From Plantactinospora alkalitolerans (GTDB lineage: Bacteria > Actinomycetota > Actinomycetes > Mycobacteriales > Micromonosporaceae): a DNA stretch of 44,000 nucleotides. Positions 23,174-31,070 of this stretch are shown here, one piece after another. How positions within the stretch are numbered: position 1 is the first letter of the stretch; each line of letters begins with the position of its first letter. The position numbers and the translations under genes are program-made. Location of the stretch: assembly GCF_015690345.1 (NCBI RefSeq), contig NZ_JADPUN010000116.1, positions 1 through 44,000 of the forward strand, in the 5' to 3' direction. The notes beneath the pieces were generated by a model. It saw only the letters and a program-made list of their open reading frames with translations. It did not search any database and was not told the origin of the DNA.

Positions 23174-24324
23174 CTTCCGTACTCCCCCGCCCCTTCCGGC
23201 TCGACGTCGCCGACGCCGACCTGGCCGACCTGCGTCGACGGCTGGCGGAGACCAGATGGCCGGCCGAGGTCCCCGACCTGCCGTGGCGGCGGGGCGTACC
23301 GCTGGCCTACCTGAAGGAGCTGGTGGAGTACTGGCACACCGGCTACGACTGGCGTCGTCTGGAGGCACGACTGAACGAGATTCCCCAGTTCACCACCGTG
23401 CTCGACGGCACCAACGTGCACTTCCTGCACGTACGCTCGCCGGAACCCGACGCACTGCCGTTGATCGTCACGCACGGCTGGCCAGGCTCCATGGTGGAGT
23501 TCCTCGACGTACTCGGCCCGCTGACCGACCCGCGCCGGCACGGTGGTGACCCCGCCGACGCGTTCCACCTGGTCGTACCCTCCATTCCGGGCTTCGGACT
23601 CTCCGGGCCGCTGCCCGAGGCCGGCTGGGACCTCACCCGGGTCGCCCGAGCCTGGGCCGAACTGATGCACCTGCTCGGCTACCGGCGGTACGGCGCGCAG
23701 GGCGGCGACTGGGGCCACGCCATCAGCCGGGAACTGGGCATCATCGACGCCGAGCACGTCGTCGGCGTACACCTCAACACCCTGCTCACGCTCCCCTCCG
23801 GCGATCCGGCCGAAGCCGCCACGCTGATTGACGCGGACCGGGCCCGACTCGACCAACTGTTCCGCGCCGAACCGGAGATGTCCGGCTACGCGAAGCTCCA
23901 GGGGACCCGGCCGCAGACCCTGGCGTACGCCCTGACCGACTCACCGGTCGGGCAACTGGCCTGGATCGTGGAGAAGTTCAAGGAGTGGACGGACTCGACC
24001 GACGCACCGGAGGACGGCGTTCCCCGGGACCTGCTGCTGACCAACGTCATGCTCTACTGGCTGACCCGTACGGCCGGCTCCTCGGCCAACATCTACTACG
24101 AGACGTCCCACCCGACGGCCGTCACACCGCCACGACGGTTGACGGTCCCGACCGGGGTCGCCGTGTTCGGCCACGACGTCGCGCTACCGGTCCGCCGGCT
24201 CGCCGAGCGGGACAACAACATCGTGCACTGGTCGGAGTTCGACCGCGGTGGGCACTTCGCGGCGCTGGAGGAGCCCGACCTGTTCGTCGCCGATCTGCGG
24301 ACGTTCTTCGGCCTGGTCCGCTGA
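23170..24324 (+). CDS. Epoxide hydrolase, alpha/beta-hydrolase fold with EHN domain (384 aa)
   Basis: The first 110 residues are the epoxide hydrolase N-terminal domain (PFRLDVADADLADLRRRLAE, then TRWPAE). HGWPGSMVEF at 102-111 is the oxyanion motif, GGDWGH carries the nucleophile Asp180, and RGGHFAALEEPD has the general base His362; the cap region lies between. Catalyses trans-addition of water to epoxides via a covalent alkyl enzyme. Substrate is unknown; the family acts on juvenile-hormone-like or xenobiotic epoxides in other organisms. Coupled to the HTH-like gene. Confidence 0.9.
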   Translation: MTSVLPRPFRLDVADADLADLRRRLAETRWPAEVPDLPWRRGVPLAYLKELVEYWHTGYDWRRLEARLNEIPQFTTVLDGTNVHFLHVRSPEPDALPLIVTHGWPGSMVEFLDVLGPLTDPRRHGGDPADAFHLVVPSIPGFGLSGPLPEAGWDLTRVARAWAELMHLLGYRRYGAQGGDWGHAISRELGIIDAEHVVGVHLNTLLTLPSGDPAEAATLIDADRARLDQLFRAEPEMSGYAKLQGTRPQTLAYALTDSPVGQLAWIVEKFKEWTDSTDAPEDGVPRDLLLTNVMLYWLTRTAGSSANIYYETSHPTAVTPPRRLTVPTGVAVFGHDVALPVRRLAERDNNIVHWSEFDRGGHFAALEEPDLFVADLRTFFGLVR

Positions 24325-24330
24325 GCCGGA

Positions 24331-24355
24331 ACGGCGCCCCCGAACTCGGGGCCGT
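24331..24355. terminator. Hairpin between convergent epoxide hydrolase and ABC genes
   Basis: CCCCG-AACT-CGGGG forms a perfect stem, extended by ACGG/CCGT across a 3-nt bulge. It sits 7 bp after the hydrolase stop and 22 bp before the ABC gene stop (minus), so it can serve both. Confidence 0.55.
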
Positions 24356-24377
24356 GGTCACCCCGATCGCCGACGGA

Positions 24378-26108
24378 TCAGCCGTGCCACGAGTGCCACA
24401 GGGCGGCGTACGCCCCATCGGCCCGGAGCAGTTCGTCATGGCTGCCGAGTTCGGTGACCCGGCCGTCCGCCAGCACCGCCACCCGGTCCGCGTCGTGCGC
24501 GGTGTTCAGCCGGTGTGCGATCGCGATCACCGTACGCCCGGCGAGCACGCTGCCCAGGGCCCGCTCGGCACGGCGGGCGGTCGTCGGGTCGAGCGCGGCG
24601 GTCGCCTCGTCGAGGATCAGCGTGTCCGGGTCGGCGAGGACGAGGCGGGCCAGCGCCAACTGCTGGGCGTCGGCCGGGGACAGGTCACGGGCGCCGTCGC
24701 CGAGCTGCGTGTCGAGGCCGTCGGGCAGGTCGTCGTACCAGTCGGCCCCGACGGCGGCCAGCGCGGACCGCATCTGCTCGTCGGACGCGGCCGGTGCGGC
24801 GAAGGCGAGGTTGTCCCGCACCGAGCCGATGAAGACGTGGTGCTCCTGGGTCACCAGGGCGATCCGGCGGCGACGTTCGGCCGGGTCGAGGTCGACGACC
24901 CGGCAGCCACCGATGCTCACCTCGCCGTGCTGCGGCGTGTCGATTCCGGCGAGCAGGCGGGCGAGGGTCGACTTGCCGGCACCCGAGGGTCCGACGATGG
25001 CGAGCCGTTCACCGGGACGGACCTCCAGGTCGATCCCGTGCAGCACCTCCGGGCCGTCGGCGTAGCCGAACCGCGCACCCCGGACGACGAGCCGCTGCCC
25101 CCGGGGTACGGACACCCGGCCCCGGGGCTCCGGCGGCACCTGGCCGACCCCGAGTACCCGGGCGAACGAGGCAAGGCCGCGCTGCGCCTGCTCCATCCAC
25201 TGGAGGATCTGGTCCAGCGGACCGATCGCCTGTTGCAGGTAGAGCGCGGCGGTGACCACCTCGCCGAGGGTGACCAGGTCGTTGTCGAGGAAGAGGCCGC
25301 CGACGAGCAGCACCGCGGCGATCGGCAGCGCGTAACTTCCCTCCACCACCGGGTAGAAGACCGACCGCAGCGCGAGGGTACGACGCCGGGTCGCCCACAC
25401 CTGGCCGATCCGGGCGTTGCCGTGTACGACGCGATCCTCGCCGAGCCGGAGCGCCTCGACGGTGCGGGCGCCTTCGGCGGTCGTGGTCAACGCCTCGGTC
25501 AACTCCGCGGTCGCCGCGCCCTCGGCAAGGTACGCGGTGCGGGCCCGCCGCAGGTACCAGCGGGTCACCGCGTAGATCGACGGCAGCCCGGTCAGCGCGA
25601 CCAGTCCGAGCATCGGATGCAGCAGGAACACCGCCCCGAAGAGCAGCACCAGTTGCGCCGACGCGATCACCACGACCGGCACCACCTCGCGGACCGTGAC
25701 CCCGACCGTGGTCACGTCGACCGAGCTGCGGGTGGCGAGGTCCCCGGTGCCGGCCCGCTCGACGACCGAGACGGGCAGGGCGAGCGTCCGGCGTACGAAC
25801 TCCTCGCGCAGCCGGGCGACGGCACGTTCACCGAACCGGTGGCCGGCGTACTGCGCGTACCTGCTGAGCAGGCACTGGGCCAGCACGCAGCCGGCGATGG
25901 CGATGGCCAGCCGGTCCACGGTGCCGACCCCGGCGCCGGATCCGACCTCGTCCACGATGGTGCCGAGCAGCCAGGGTGCGGCGAGCCCGGTGATCGTGGC
26001 CGCGATGTGCAGCACCAGCATGACCGCGACCGCCCGGCGATCCCGGCCGACGAGGTCCACCATTGCCCGGCGAATCGCCGGCCGGTCGGCCACCGGAAGC
26101 CCGTTCAC
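24378..26108 (-). CDS. ABC transporter, fused permease-ATPase (half A, active Walker A/B) (576 aa)
   Basis: GTG 26108 overlaps the stop of half B (GTGA). Six membrane helices fill about residues 20-310. The NBD has a canonical Walker A (GPSGAGKST, 373-381), Q-loop, Walker B TLILDE with catalytic Glu501 and H-loop His532. Its signature is degenerate: LSPADAQ (476-482) replaces LSGGQ. It therefore supplies nucleotide binding and hydrolysis residues but not the partner signature. Half B supplies the missing LSGGQ, so the pair should make one working ATP site. Probable exporter; substrate unknown. Confidence 0.9.
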   Translation of the reverse strand: MNGLPVADRPAIRRAMVDLVGRDRRAVAVMLVLHIAATITGLAAPWLLGTIVDEVGSGAGVGTVDRLAIAIAGCVLAQCLLSRYAQYAGHRFGERAVARLREEFVRRTLALPVSVVERAGTGDLATRSSVDVTTVGVTVREVVPVVVIASAQLVLLFGAVFLLHPMLGLVALTGLPSIYAVTRWYLRRARTAYLAEGAATAELTEALTTTAEGARTVEALRLGEDRVVHGNARIGQVWATRRRTLALRSVFYPVVEGSYALPIAAVLLVGGLFLDNDLVTLGEVVTAALYLQQAIGPLDQILQWMEQAQRGLASFARVLGVGQVPPEPRGRVSVPRGQRLVVRGARFGYADGPEVLHGIDLEVRPGERLAIVGPSGAGKSTLARLLAGIDTPQHGEVSIGGCRVVDLDPAERRRRIALVTQEHHVFIGSVRDNLAFAAPAASDEQMRSALAAVGADWYDDLPDGLDTQLGDGARDLSPADAQQLALARLVLADPDTLILDEATAALDPTTARRAERALGSVLAGRTVIAIAHRLNTAHDADRVAVLADGRVTELGSHDELLRADGAYAALWHSWHG

Positions 26109-28018
26109 CGCAGCGACCCCTCGACGTCGACGGGGGCGAATTCGGTCGACCCGTCGAAGCCGCCGGTCTCGGCACCCGGGTCGGGTTCCTCCTCCCGGGA
26201 GACAAGTGCCCGGTACCCCGGATCCCGGTCGAGCAGCTCGGCGCGGGTGCCGGTGGCCACGATCCGTCCGTCGCGCAGGTGAGCCACCGTGTCGGCGCGG
26301 CCGAGCAGCAACGGCGAGGTGGCGAGCACGATCGTGGTCCGCCCGGCCCGCGCCGTCCGGATCCGCTCCGCGATCCGCGCCTCGGTGTGCGCGTCCACCG
26401 CCGAGGTCGGGTCGACGAGGATCAGCACCTCCGGCTCGGCGAGCAACGCCCGCGCCAGCCGTACGCGTTGCCGTTGGCCACCGGAGAGCCGGCGGGCCCG
26501 GGCGTCGATCGGGGTGCCGAGCCCCTCGGGCAGGGCATCTACGACGTCCTCGGCCGAGGCGACCCGTAGTGCAGCCCGGAACTCGTCGTCGCCGAGGCCC
26601 TTCCGGACCCGGAGAATCTCCCGCAGCGTTCCGGCGAAGAGGTACGAGTCGTGGTCGGCGACGAGGATCCGGCCGCGCACCTCGGCGAGTGCGATCCTGG
26701 TCAGCGGCACCCCGCCCCAGATCACCTCGCTGACGACGAACCGCCCGAGCCGGTCGGCCAGCGCGCTCGCGTCGGCCGGGTCGTCGGCGGCGACGGCGAC
26801 CAGTCGGCCGTGGTGTACGACCAGTCCGGAGGCGGGGTCCCGCAGTTCGGCCGGACCGGTCGGCGCCGGCCGGTCTCCGGGTGGCCCACCGGCGTCGTCC
26901 ACGCTCCGTCCGCGTACACCGCCCGGAGTCCGCCCGCGTACGCCGCCGGGCCTCGACCGCCCGCGTACACCGCTCGGCTTCGACCCGGGCACGTCGTCCG
27001 GGGCGGTCCGCCCGTCGACGTGGTCCGGGGTCAGGTTGAGCAGCGCGACGATCCGGCGGGCCGCGACCCGCCCCCGGATCATCTGGTAGCTGCCCTCCAA
27101 CAGGAACCAGACCGGTACGACGAGGACCGCCACGTATCCGTAGACGGCGACCAACTGCCCGATGGTGATGTCCCCGGTCGCGGCCATCCGCGCCGCGACC
27201 CAGACCACGGCCGCGAGGAACAGTCCCGGGATGGCGAGGGTCAGCGCGTCGATCCAACTGTTGACGGCGCCCACCCGGTAGCCCTCGGCCAGCAGGTCCT
27301 GGGACCGGGTCGCGTACCGGCGGGCGAAGAGGTCGCGCCCACCGACCCCGGCGAGGACCCGCAGCCCGGCCACGATGTCCCCGGCCCGGGTGGTGAGAAC
27401 TCCCTGCTGGTGCCGGTAGACGGTCTCGGCGCGCTCCAGCCGGCGCAGCAGCGGCCCGATCACGACGGCGATCACCGGCACGCCCAGCAGGACGCAGAGC
27501 GCGAGCAGCGGCGAGATCGACCAGAGCACGACCGCCACCACCGAGTACGCGACGACCGCGCCCACTCCCGGACCGGTCATCGTCAACACGTGCGACGTGT
27601 TTCCGATGTCGGAACCACCGACGGTGGCGACCTCGCCCGCGGCGAGCTTGCGCGGCAGCACCGCGCCGATCCGGGACAGCTGCCGCAGCAGTACGGCTGC
27701 GGAGCGGGCGGTCGCGTCCTCCCGGATGAAGGTCATCGTGCGGTGTCGCAGGATTCCGAGCTGGGCCATGACGATCCCCGCGACGACGATCGCGCCGACC
27801 CAGAACAGCAGGGCGCGGTTGTCGCGGCCGCGTAGCCCGTCGTCGATGGCCCGCGAGATCAGGTAGGGCCGGAGCGACAGCCCGGTCATCCAGGCCGTGC
27901 CGACCAGGCTGGCGCGCAGTACCCGCCAGGGCTGGCAACGGACCAGCCACCAGATGTACCTCAGCGGCCCCCTCGTGTCCGGAATGCCGGGATGGGGGTG
28001 CGGGAGCTGCGGAGGCAC
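26105..28018 (-). CDS. ABC transporter, fused permease-ATPase (half B, degenerate NBD) (637 aa)
   Basis: GTG 28018; no strong ribosome binding site is visible upstream, so the start may be slightly later. The permease part (about 20-320) starts PLRYIWWLVRCQPWRVLRAS. After a long linker with three GVRGR repeats (350-371) and Pro/Gly-rich sequence, the NBD has an intact signature (LSGGQRQ, 511-517) but no Walker A lysine motif (VAVAADDPADAS in its place), Pro537 instead of the catalytic Glu after Walker B VLILVD, and Ser568 where the switch His should be. It is thus an allosteric, non-hydrolysing half. It must pair with half A, to which it is translationally coupled. Confidence 0.88.
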   Translation of the reverse strand: MPPQLPHPHPGIPDTRGPLRYIWWLVRCQPWRVLRASLVGTAWMTGLSLRPYLISRAIDDGLRGRDNRALLFWVGAIVVAGIVMAQLGILRHRTMTFIREDATARSAAVLLRQLSRIGAVLPRKLAAGEVATVGGSDIGNTSHVLTMTGPGVGAVVAYSVVAVVLWSISPLLALCVLLGVPVIAVVIGPLLRRLERAETVYRHQQGVLTTRAGDIVAGLRVLAGVGGRDLFARRYATRSQDLLAEGYRVGAVNSWIDALTLAIPGLFLAAVVWVAARMAATGDITIGQLVAVYGYVAVLVVPVWFLLEGSYQMIRGRVAARRIVALLNLTPDHVDGRTAPDDVPGSKPSGVRGRSRPGGVRGRTPGGVRGRSVDDAGGPPGDRPAPTGPAELRDPASGLVVHHGRLVAVAADDPADASALADRLGRFVVSEVIWGGVPLTRIALAEVRGRILVADHDSYLFAGTLREILRVRKGLGDDEFRAALRVASAEDVVDALPEGLGTPIDARARRLSGGQRQRVRLARALLAEPEVLILVDPTSAVDAHTEARIAERIRTARAGRTTIVLATSPLLLGRADTVAHLRDGRIVATGTRAELLDRDPGYRALVSREEEPDPGAETGGFDGSTEFAPVDVEGSLR

Positions 28019-28091
28019 GGGCCCAGGCTACCGACCGGCCCGGGACGTACCCATTCATTTACCTGGCCGAGCGCTGCCGGCAGCCAGGTCA

Positions 28092-28700
28092 CTACGACGT
28101 GAGGTGCTGGTCCGCGAAGGCCTTGGCCAGGCGTTCTACGTCGGGCCGACAGGTGTCGGTCGGTGCGCGCTGAGCGAACGTGGCGACGATGTTGCTGTAG
28201 CGGACGACGAGCGAGCAGGTGGGCTTCGACCACCAGGCCTCGTCGCCCCAGCCGGTCACGGCCTCGGCCTTACCTGCCTCGGACTTGGCGAAAGTGGCCG
28301 CCCCGCTGCTCGCCAGTTTCGCCGGGAAGAGCCGGAGCGAGATGGTCAGCGCCACCGTCCGTCCGGCGAGCATGCCGAGGCAGGCGGCGCCGGCCGTCCA
28401 CTTCTCCGATGCCTTCGGCTCCTGGTCGATCTTGAGCATGTCGCCCTGGAAGGTCCCCCGCATCTCCTCGGGCAGCACGTTGCAGGCCGGCAGCTTCGAG
28501 AATGGACCGGAAGCGGCCTGGGCGGCCGTGGTGGGCGCCGCCGTGGTGGGCGCCGGTCCGGTGGTGGCTGGCGGCGTACTCGTGCTGGCGGACGGCGCCT
28601 GGTCCGGTTCGTCCGACCCGCCGCATCCGGACAGGGCGGAACAGGCCAGCACACCGAGCAGCAGCAGGGACGCGACGGAAGAGCGGGCGGAAGTGCGCAT
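28092..28700 (-). CDS. Secreted lipoprotein, DUF3558-like (202 aa)
   Basis: ATG 28700 follows GGAGG. Residues 1-26 are a lipoprotein signal peptide (MRTSARSSVASLLLLGVLAC, then SALSGC) with lipidated Cys26 in the LSGC lipobox. A Ser/Thr/Pro/Ala-rich linker follows (to about 65). The folded domain contains CNVLPEEMRGTF, AACLGMLAGRTVALTISLRL and CSLVVRY, with four Cys that could form disulfides; this fits the DUF3558-like actinobacterial lipoproteins. It is anchored on the outer face of the membrane. No catalytic site is visible. A palindrome overlies its promoter region. Confidence 0.75.
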   Translation of the reverse strand: MRTSARSSVASLLLLGVLACSALSGCGGSDEPDQAPSASTSTPPATTGPAPTTAAPTTAAQAASGPFSKLPACNVLPEEMRGTFQGDMLKIDQEPKASEKWTAGAACLGMLAGRTVALTISLRLFPAKLASSGAATFAKSEAGKAEAVTGWGDEAWWSKPTCSLVVRYSNIVATFAQRAPTDTCRPDVERLAKAFADQHLTS

Positions 28701-28732
28701 CGTGCCTCCAGGGGAGACTAGATAGCGAGGTC

Positions 28733-28747
28733 CGTCTATTTTAGACG
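28733..28747. promoter_or_regulatory. AT-rich palindrome CGTCTATTTTAGACG at the lipoprotein promoter
   Basis: A perfect dyad (CGTCTA/TAGACG around TTT) in otherwise GC-rich DNA, about 33 bp upstream of the lipoprotein start. On the minus strand TAAAAT lies inside it and resembles a -10 hexamer, so a bound repressor would block the promoter. The regulator is unknown. Confidence 0.45.
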
Positions 28748-28797
28748 TCGCCGGATTCCCCGGACGCACGGCACCACGACGCCCCCGCTCCGGCGGC

Positions 28798-28859
28798 GTG
28801 CCGCCACGGCCGGCAAGCGTGCCACCACGGCCGGCAAGCGTGCCACCACGACCGACGGC
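28798..28859. repeat. Three 21-bp tandem repeats
   Basis: Units start at 28798, 28819 and 28840 with core GTGCCACCACGGCCGGCAAG; the third is diverged. The array ends 18 bp before the stop codon of the frameshifted GNAT gene (read on the minus strand). Confidence 0.7.
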
Positions 28860-28877
28860 GTCCGGCCGGTGGCCCGG

Positions 28878-29476
28878 TCAGAGACGCAGGCCCAGGTAGG
28901 TCAGCGGGCCGGAGTCGGCGACGTCGACCACCTGGAAGCCGAGCCGGTCGTAGAACGCCCGCGCGGGCCGGTTCTCGGTGATCATCCCGACGTGCAGCCC
29001 GGGTACGCCGGCCCGGCGCATCGCCCCGGTACAGGCGTCGATCAGGGCCCGACCGTGCCGGCCCGCTGGTACCCGGGCAGCAGGTCGATGTGCAGGTGCG
29101 CCGGATAGTCCGCCAGGTCGGCCAGGATCATGCGTTCCGGGGTGTGCAGCAGGTGCGCCATGACCGCGTCCGGGGTGCCGGGTTCATCCACCGGCTCCGG
29201 GTAGCGGTCGGCGACCCGGGGCAGCCACTCGGCGCGGAACCGGCGGACGAAGACTGCGGTGTCGGCGGTGCCGAGGACGTACCCGACGGCCCGGCCCCGG
29301 TCGTCGAGGACGAACGCCAGATCCGGTTCCAGTTGGGCGTACGGGTGGGCGAAGATGTTCGGCAGGATGTCCGGGTCGTCGTACGAGCCGGAGGCGTCCT
29401 GCCCAGCGTCGGCGGTACGGATGCAGATGTCGTGTACGGCGTCCCGGTCGCCGGGCCGATACGGGCGAATGATCAT
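28878..29476 (-). pseudogene. GNAT N-acetyltransferase with frameshift near 29060
   Basis: From ATG 29476 the frame gives MIIRPYRPGDRDAVHDICIR and reaches HLHIDLLPGYQRAG, then meets a premature stop at 29042. Another frame continues the protein from RHGRALIDACTGAMRRAGVP through GLHVGMITENRPARAFYDRL to LTYLGLRL and the stop at 28878, which is the expected acetyl-CoA-binding end (Q/RxxGxG/A pattern, then the conserved RAFYDRLGF). One missing base near 29060 would explain it, for instance a lost C between GGC and ACG. It is a recent pseudogene or a sequencing error. Confidence 0.75.
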
Positions 29477-29682
29477 TCTGTGCAATCTATCGGGACCGGT
29501 CGTCGTGGCCGTGCCCCTGTCGGATGTTCAACGTCAACAACAGATCCGGAATAGCGCGACAAGATGGACATCGACGTACGCCTGCGCCTCGCCGCCGGGA
29601 GCGGCGTAGCTTGGTGGTCGGCTTTGTCGACCGCCCGCGCCGACCGCGACCCGGGCCCGAGGCTTCGCAGGAGGTGGACCCG

Positions 29683-30387
29683 ATGATCATCCATGCGCGG
29701 TTCAACGGGCCGCCCGGCTCGGGCAACGGCGGCTACTCCGCCGGGCTGTTCGCCCACGGCGACCCGTGCGAGGTCACGCTCCGGACGCCGCCGCCGCTGG
29801 AGACCCCGCTGTCCCTGCTCGACTGCCAGGTCCGAACCCCGGACGGCACCGTCGTGGCCGAGGTCGCACCGGCCCCGGAGATCGACACGGTGGTCCCGCC
29901 GATCGGGTACGCCGAAGCCGTCAGCGCCGCCACCGGGTACGTCGGGTTCGCCGACCATCCCTTCCCGACCTGCTACGTCTGCGGGCCCGACCGGGCCGAG
30001 GACGACGGATTACGCATCTTCCCCGGTCGGGTGGCGGACGGCAGCACCGCCGCCCCGTGGACCGTTCCGGCCGATGTCTCCACCGAACTGGTCTGGGCGG
30101 CGCTGGACTGCCCCGGCGGTTGGGCCGTGATCGGCCCCGTCCGGCCGTACGTGCTGGGTCGGATCGCCGTACAGGTGGACCGGCTGCCCGCCCCCGGCGA
30201 CCAGTGCGTGGTACGCGGTGCCCTGACCGCGACCGAGGGTCGTAAGGCCCTCGTGCACACCACCCTGTACGGCCCGGACGGCGCCGAGTTGGCCCGCGCC
30301 CGCGCCACCTGGATCGCGCTGCCCAGCGAGGTCCCGGCCCAACCCACACGACCGGCCCGGCCGACCCAATCCACTCAACCGGCCTGA
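29683..30387 (+). CDS. Hypothetical protein, hot-dog/thioesterase-like (234 aa)
   Basis: ATG 29683 has a strong AGGAGGTGG site. The frame extends upstream to 29524, but the RBS and sequence favour 29683: MIIHARFNGPPGSGNGGYSA. Recognisable features are GYVGFADHPFPTCYVCGPDR with a CxxC, then APWTVPADVSTELVWAALDC and VHTTLYGPDG; the N-terminal GGYSAG and the C-terminal half are like the hot-dog-fold thioesterases of actinobacteria. The acyl substrate is unknown. It ends convergently with, and overlaps by 13 bp, the response regulator gene. Confidence 0.65.
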   Translation: MIIHARFNGPPGSGNGGYSAGLFAHGDPCEVTLRTPPPLETPLSLLDCQVRTPDGTVVAEVAPAPEIDTVVPPIGYAEAVSAATGYVGFADHPFPTCYVCGPDRAEDDGLRIFPGRVADGSTAAPWTVPADVSTELVWAALDCPGGWAVIGPVRPYVLGRIAVQVDRLPAPGDQCVVRGALTATEGRKALVHTTLYGPDGAELARARATWIALPSEVPAQPTRPARPTQSTQPA

Positions 30388-31070
30388 CCGGTCGGATCGG
30401 CCTGACCGGTCGGATCGGCTACCCGGTAACCCACACCCGGTGTCGTGGCGATGATCGCCGGGCTGCCGAGTTTCCGTCGCAGCCGCCCGATCGTCACCGC
30501 GACGGTGTTGGTGAACGGGTCGGCGTTCTCGTCCCACACCTGTTCGAGGAGATCCTCGGCGCTGAGGAAGGCGGGGCTGGCCCGGAGGAGGGCTTCGAGT
30601 AGCGCGAACTCCTTGACCGAGAGGGCGAGCTGCCGGTCGTCGCGGGTGGCGGTGCGGCACACGGGGTCGAGTTCGATCCCGGCCACGTGCAGTCGCCGGG
30701 CTCGGGCGGACGGCCGTCGGCGGGCCAGGGCGCGGATCCGCAACACCAGTTCGGGGAAGTGGAAGGGCTTGCCGAGGTAGTCGTCGGCACCGAGGCGCAG
30801 GCCCGTGACCCGGTCCCCGGGAGAGCCGGCCGCGGTCAGCATCAGGACCATCGGTCGGTCGTCCCGTTCGGTGATCATCTGGCAGAGGGTGTCGCCGTGG
30901 ATTCCGGGCAGGTCGCGGTCGAGGAGGACCACCTCGTAGGCGTTGACGTCGAGTTTGCCGGCGGCGGCCAGGCCGTCGTGGGCGACGTCCACGGCCATTC
31001 CCTGATCCCGCAGTCCCTCGGCGAGGACCTCGGCGAGCGAGCGGGCGTCCTCGACCACCAGGATTCTCAT
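30375..31070 (-). CDS. OmpR-family response regulator (231 aa)
   Basis: ATG 31070 overlaps the kinase stop (ATGA). Receiver domain: acidic pair Glu7-Asp8, phosphoacceptor Asp51 (VVLLDRDLP), conserved Thr/Ala TAAGSPGDR near 79-87 and Lys101 (LGKPF). The C-terminal winged helix spans about 125-222 (SVKEFALLEALLRASPAFLS, then TIGRLRRKLG). The last residues are a duplicated ADPTGQ, created by an 18-bp tandem repeat in the DNA. Partner of the kinase at 31067-32257; the divergent membrane protein gene at 32369 is the most likely target. Confidence 0.93.
   Translation of the reverse strand: MRILVVEDARSLAEVLAEGLRDQGMAVDVAHDGLAAAGKLDVNAYEVVLLDRDLPGIHGDTLCQMITERDDRPMVLMLTAAGSPGDRVTGLRLGADDYLGKPFHFPELVLRIRALARRRPSARARRLHVAGIELDPVCRTATRDDRQLALSVKEFALLEALLRASPAFLSAEDLLEQVWDENADPFTNTVAVTIGRLRRKLGSPAIIATTPGVGYRVADPTGQADPTGQAG
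30380..30415. repeat. 18-bp direct tandem repeat at a convergent gene end
   Basis: CGGCCTGACCGGTCGGAT occurs twice in tandem (30380-30397, 30398-30415), with a partial third. It contains the stop codon of the plus-strand gene at 29683 and adds the repeated ADPTGQ to the end of the response regulator. Confidence 0.8.

Noticed and set aside
23985-26282. 765-codon plus-strand frame
   Set aside because: Antisense to the epoxide-hydrolase end and the ABC genes; Arg/Gly/Asp-rich with no family pattern.
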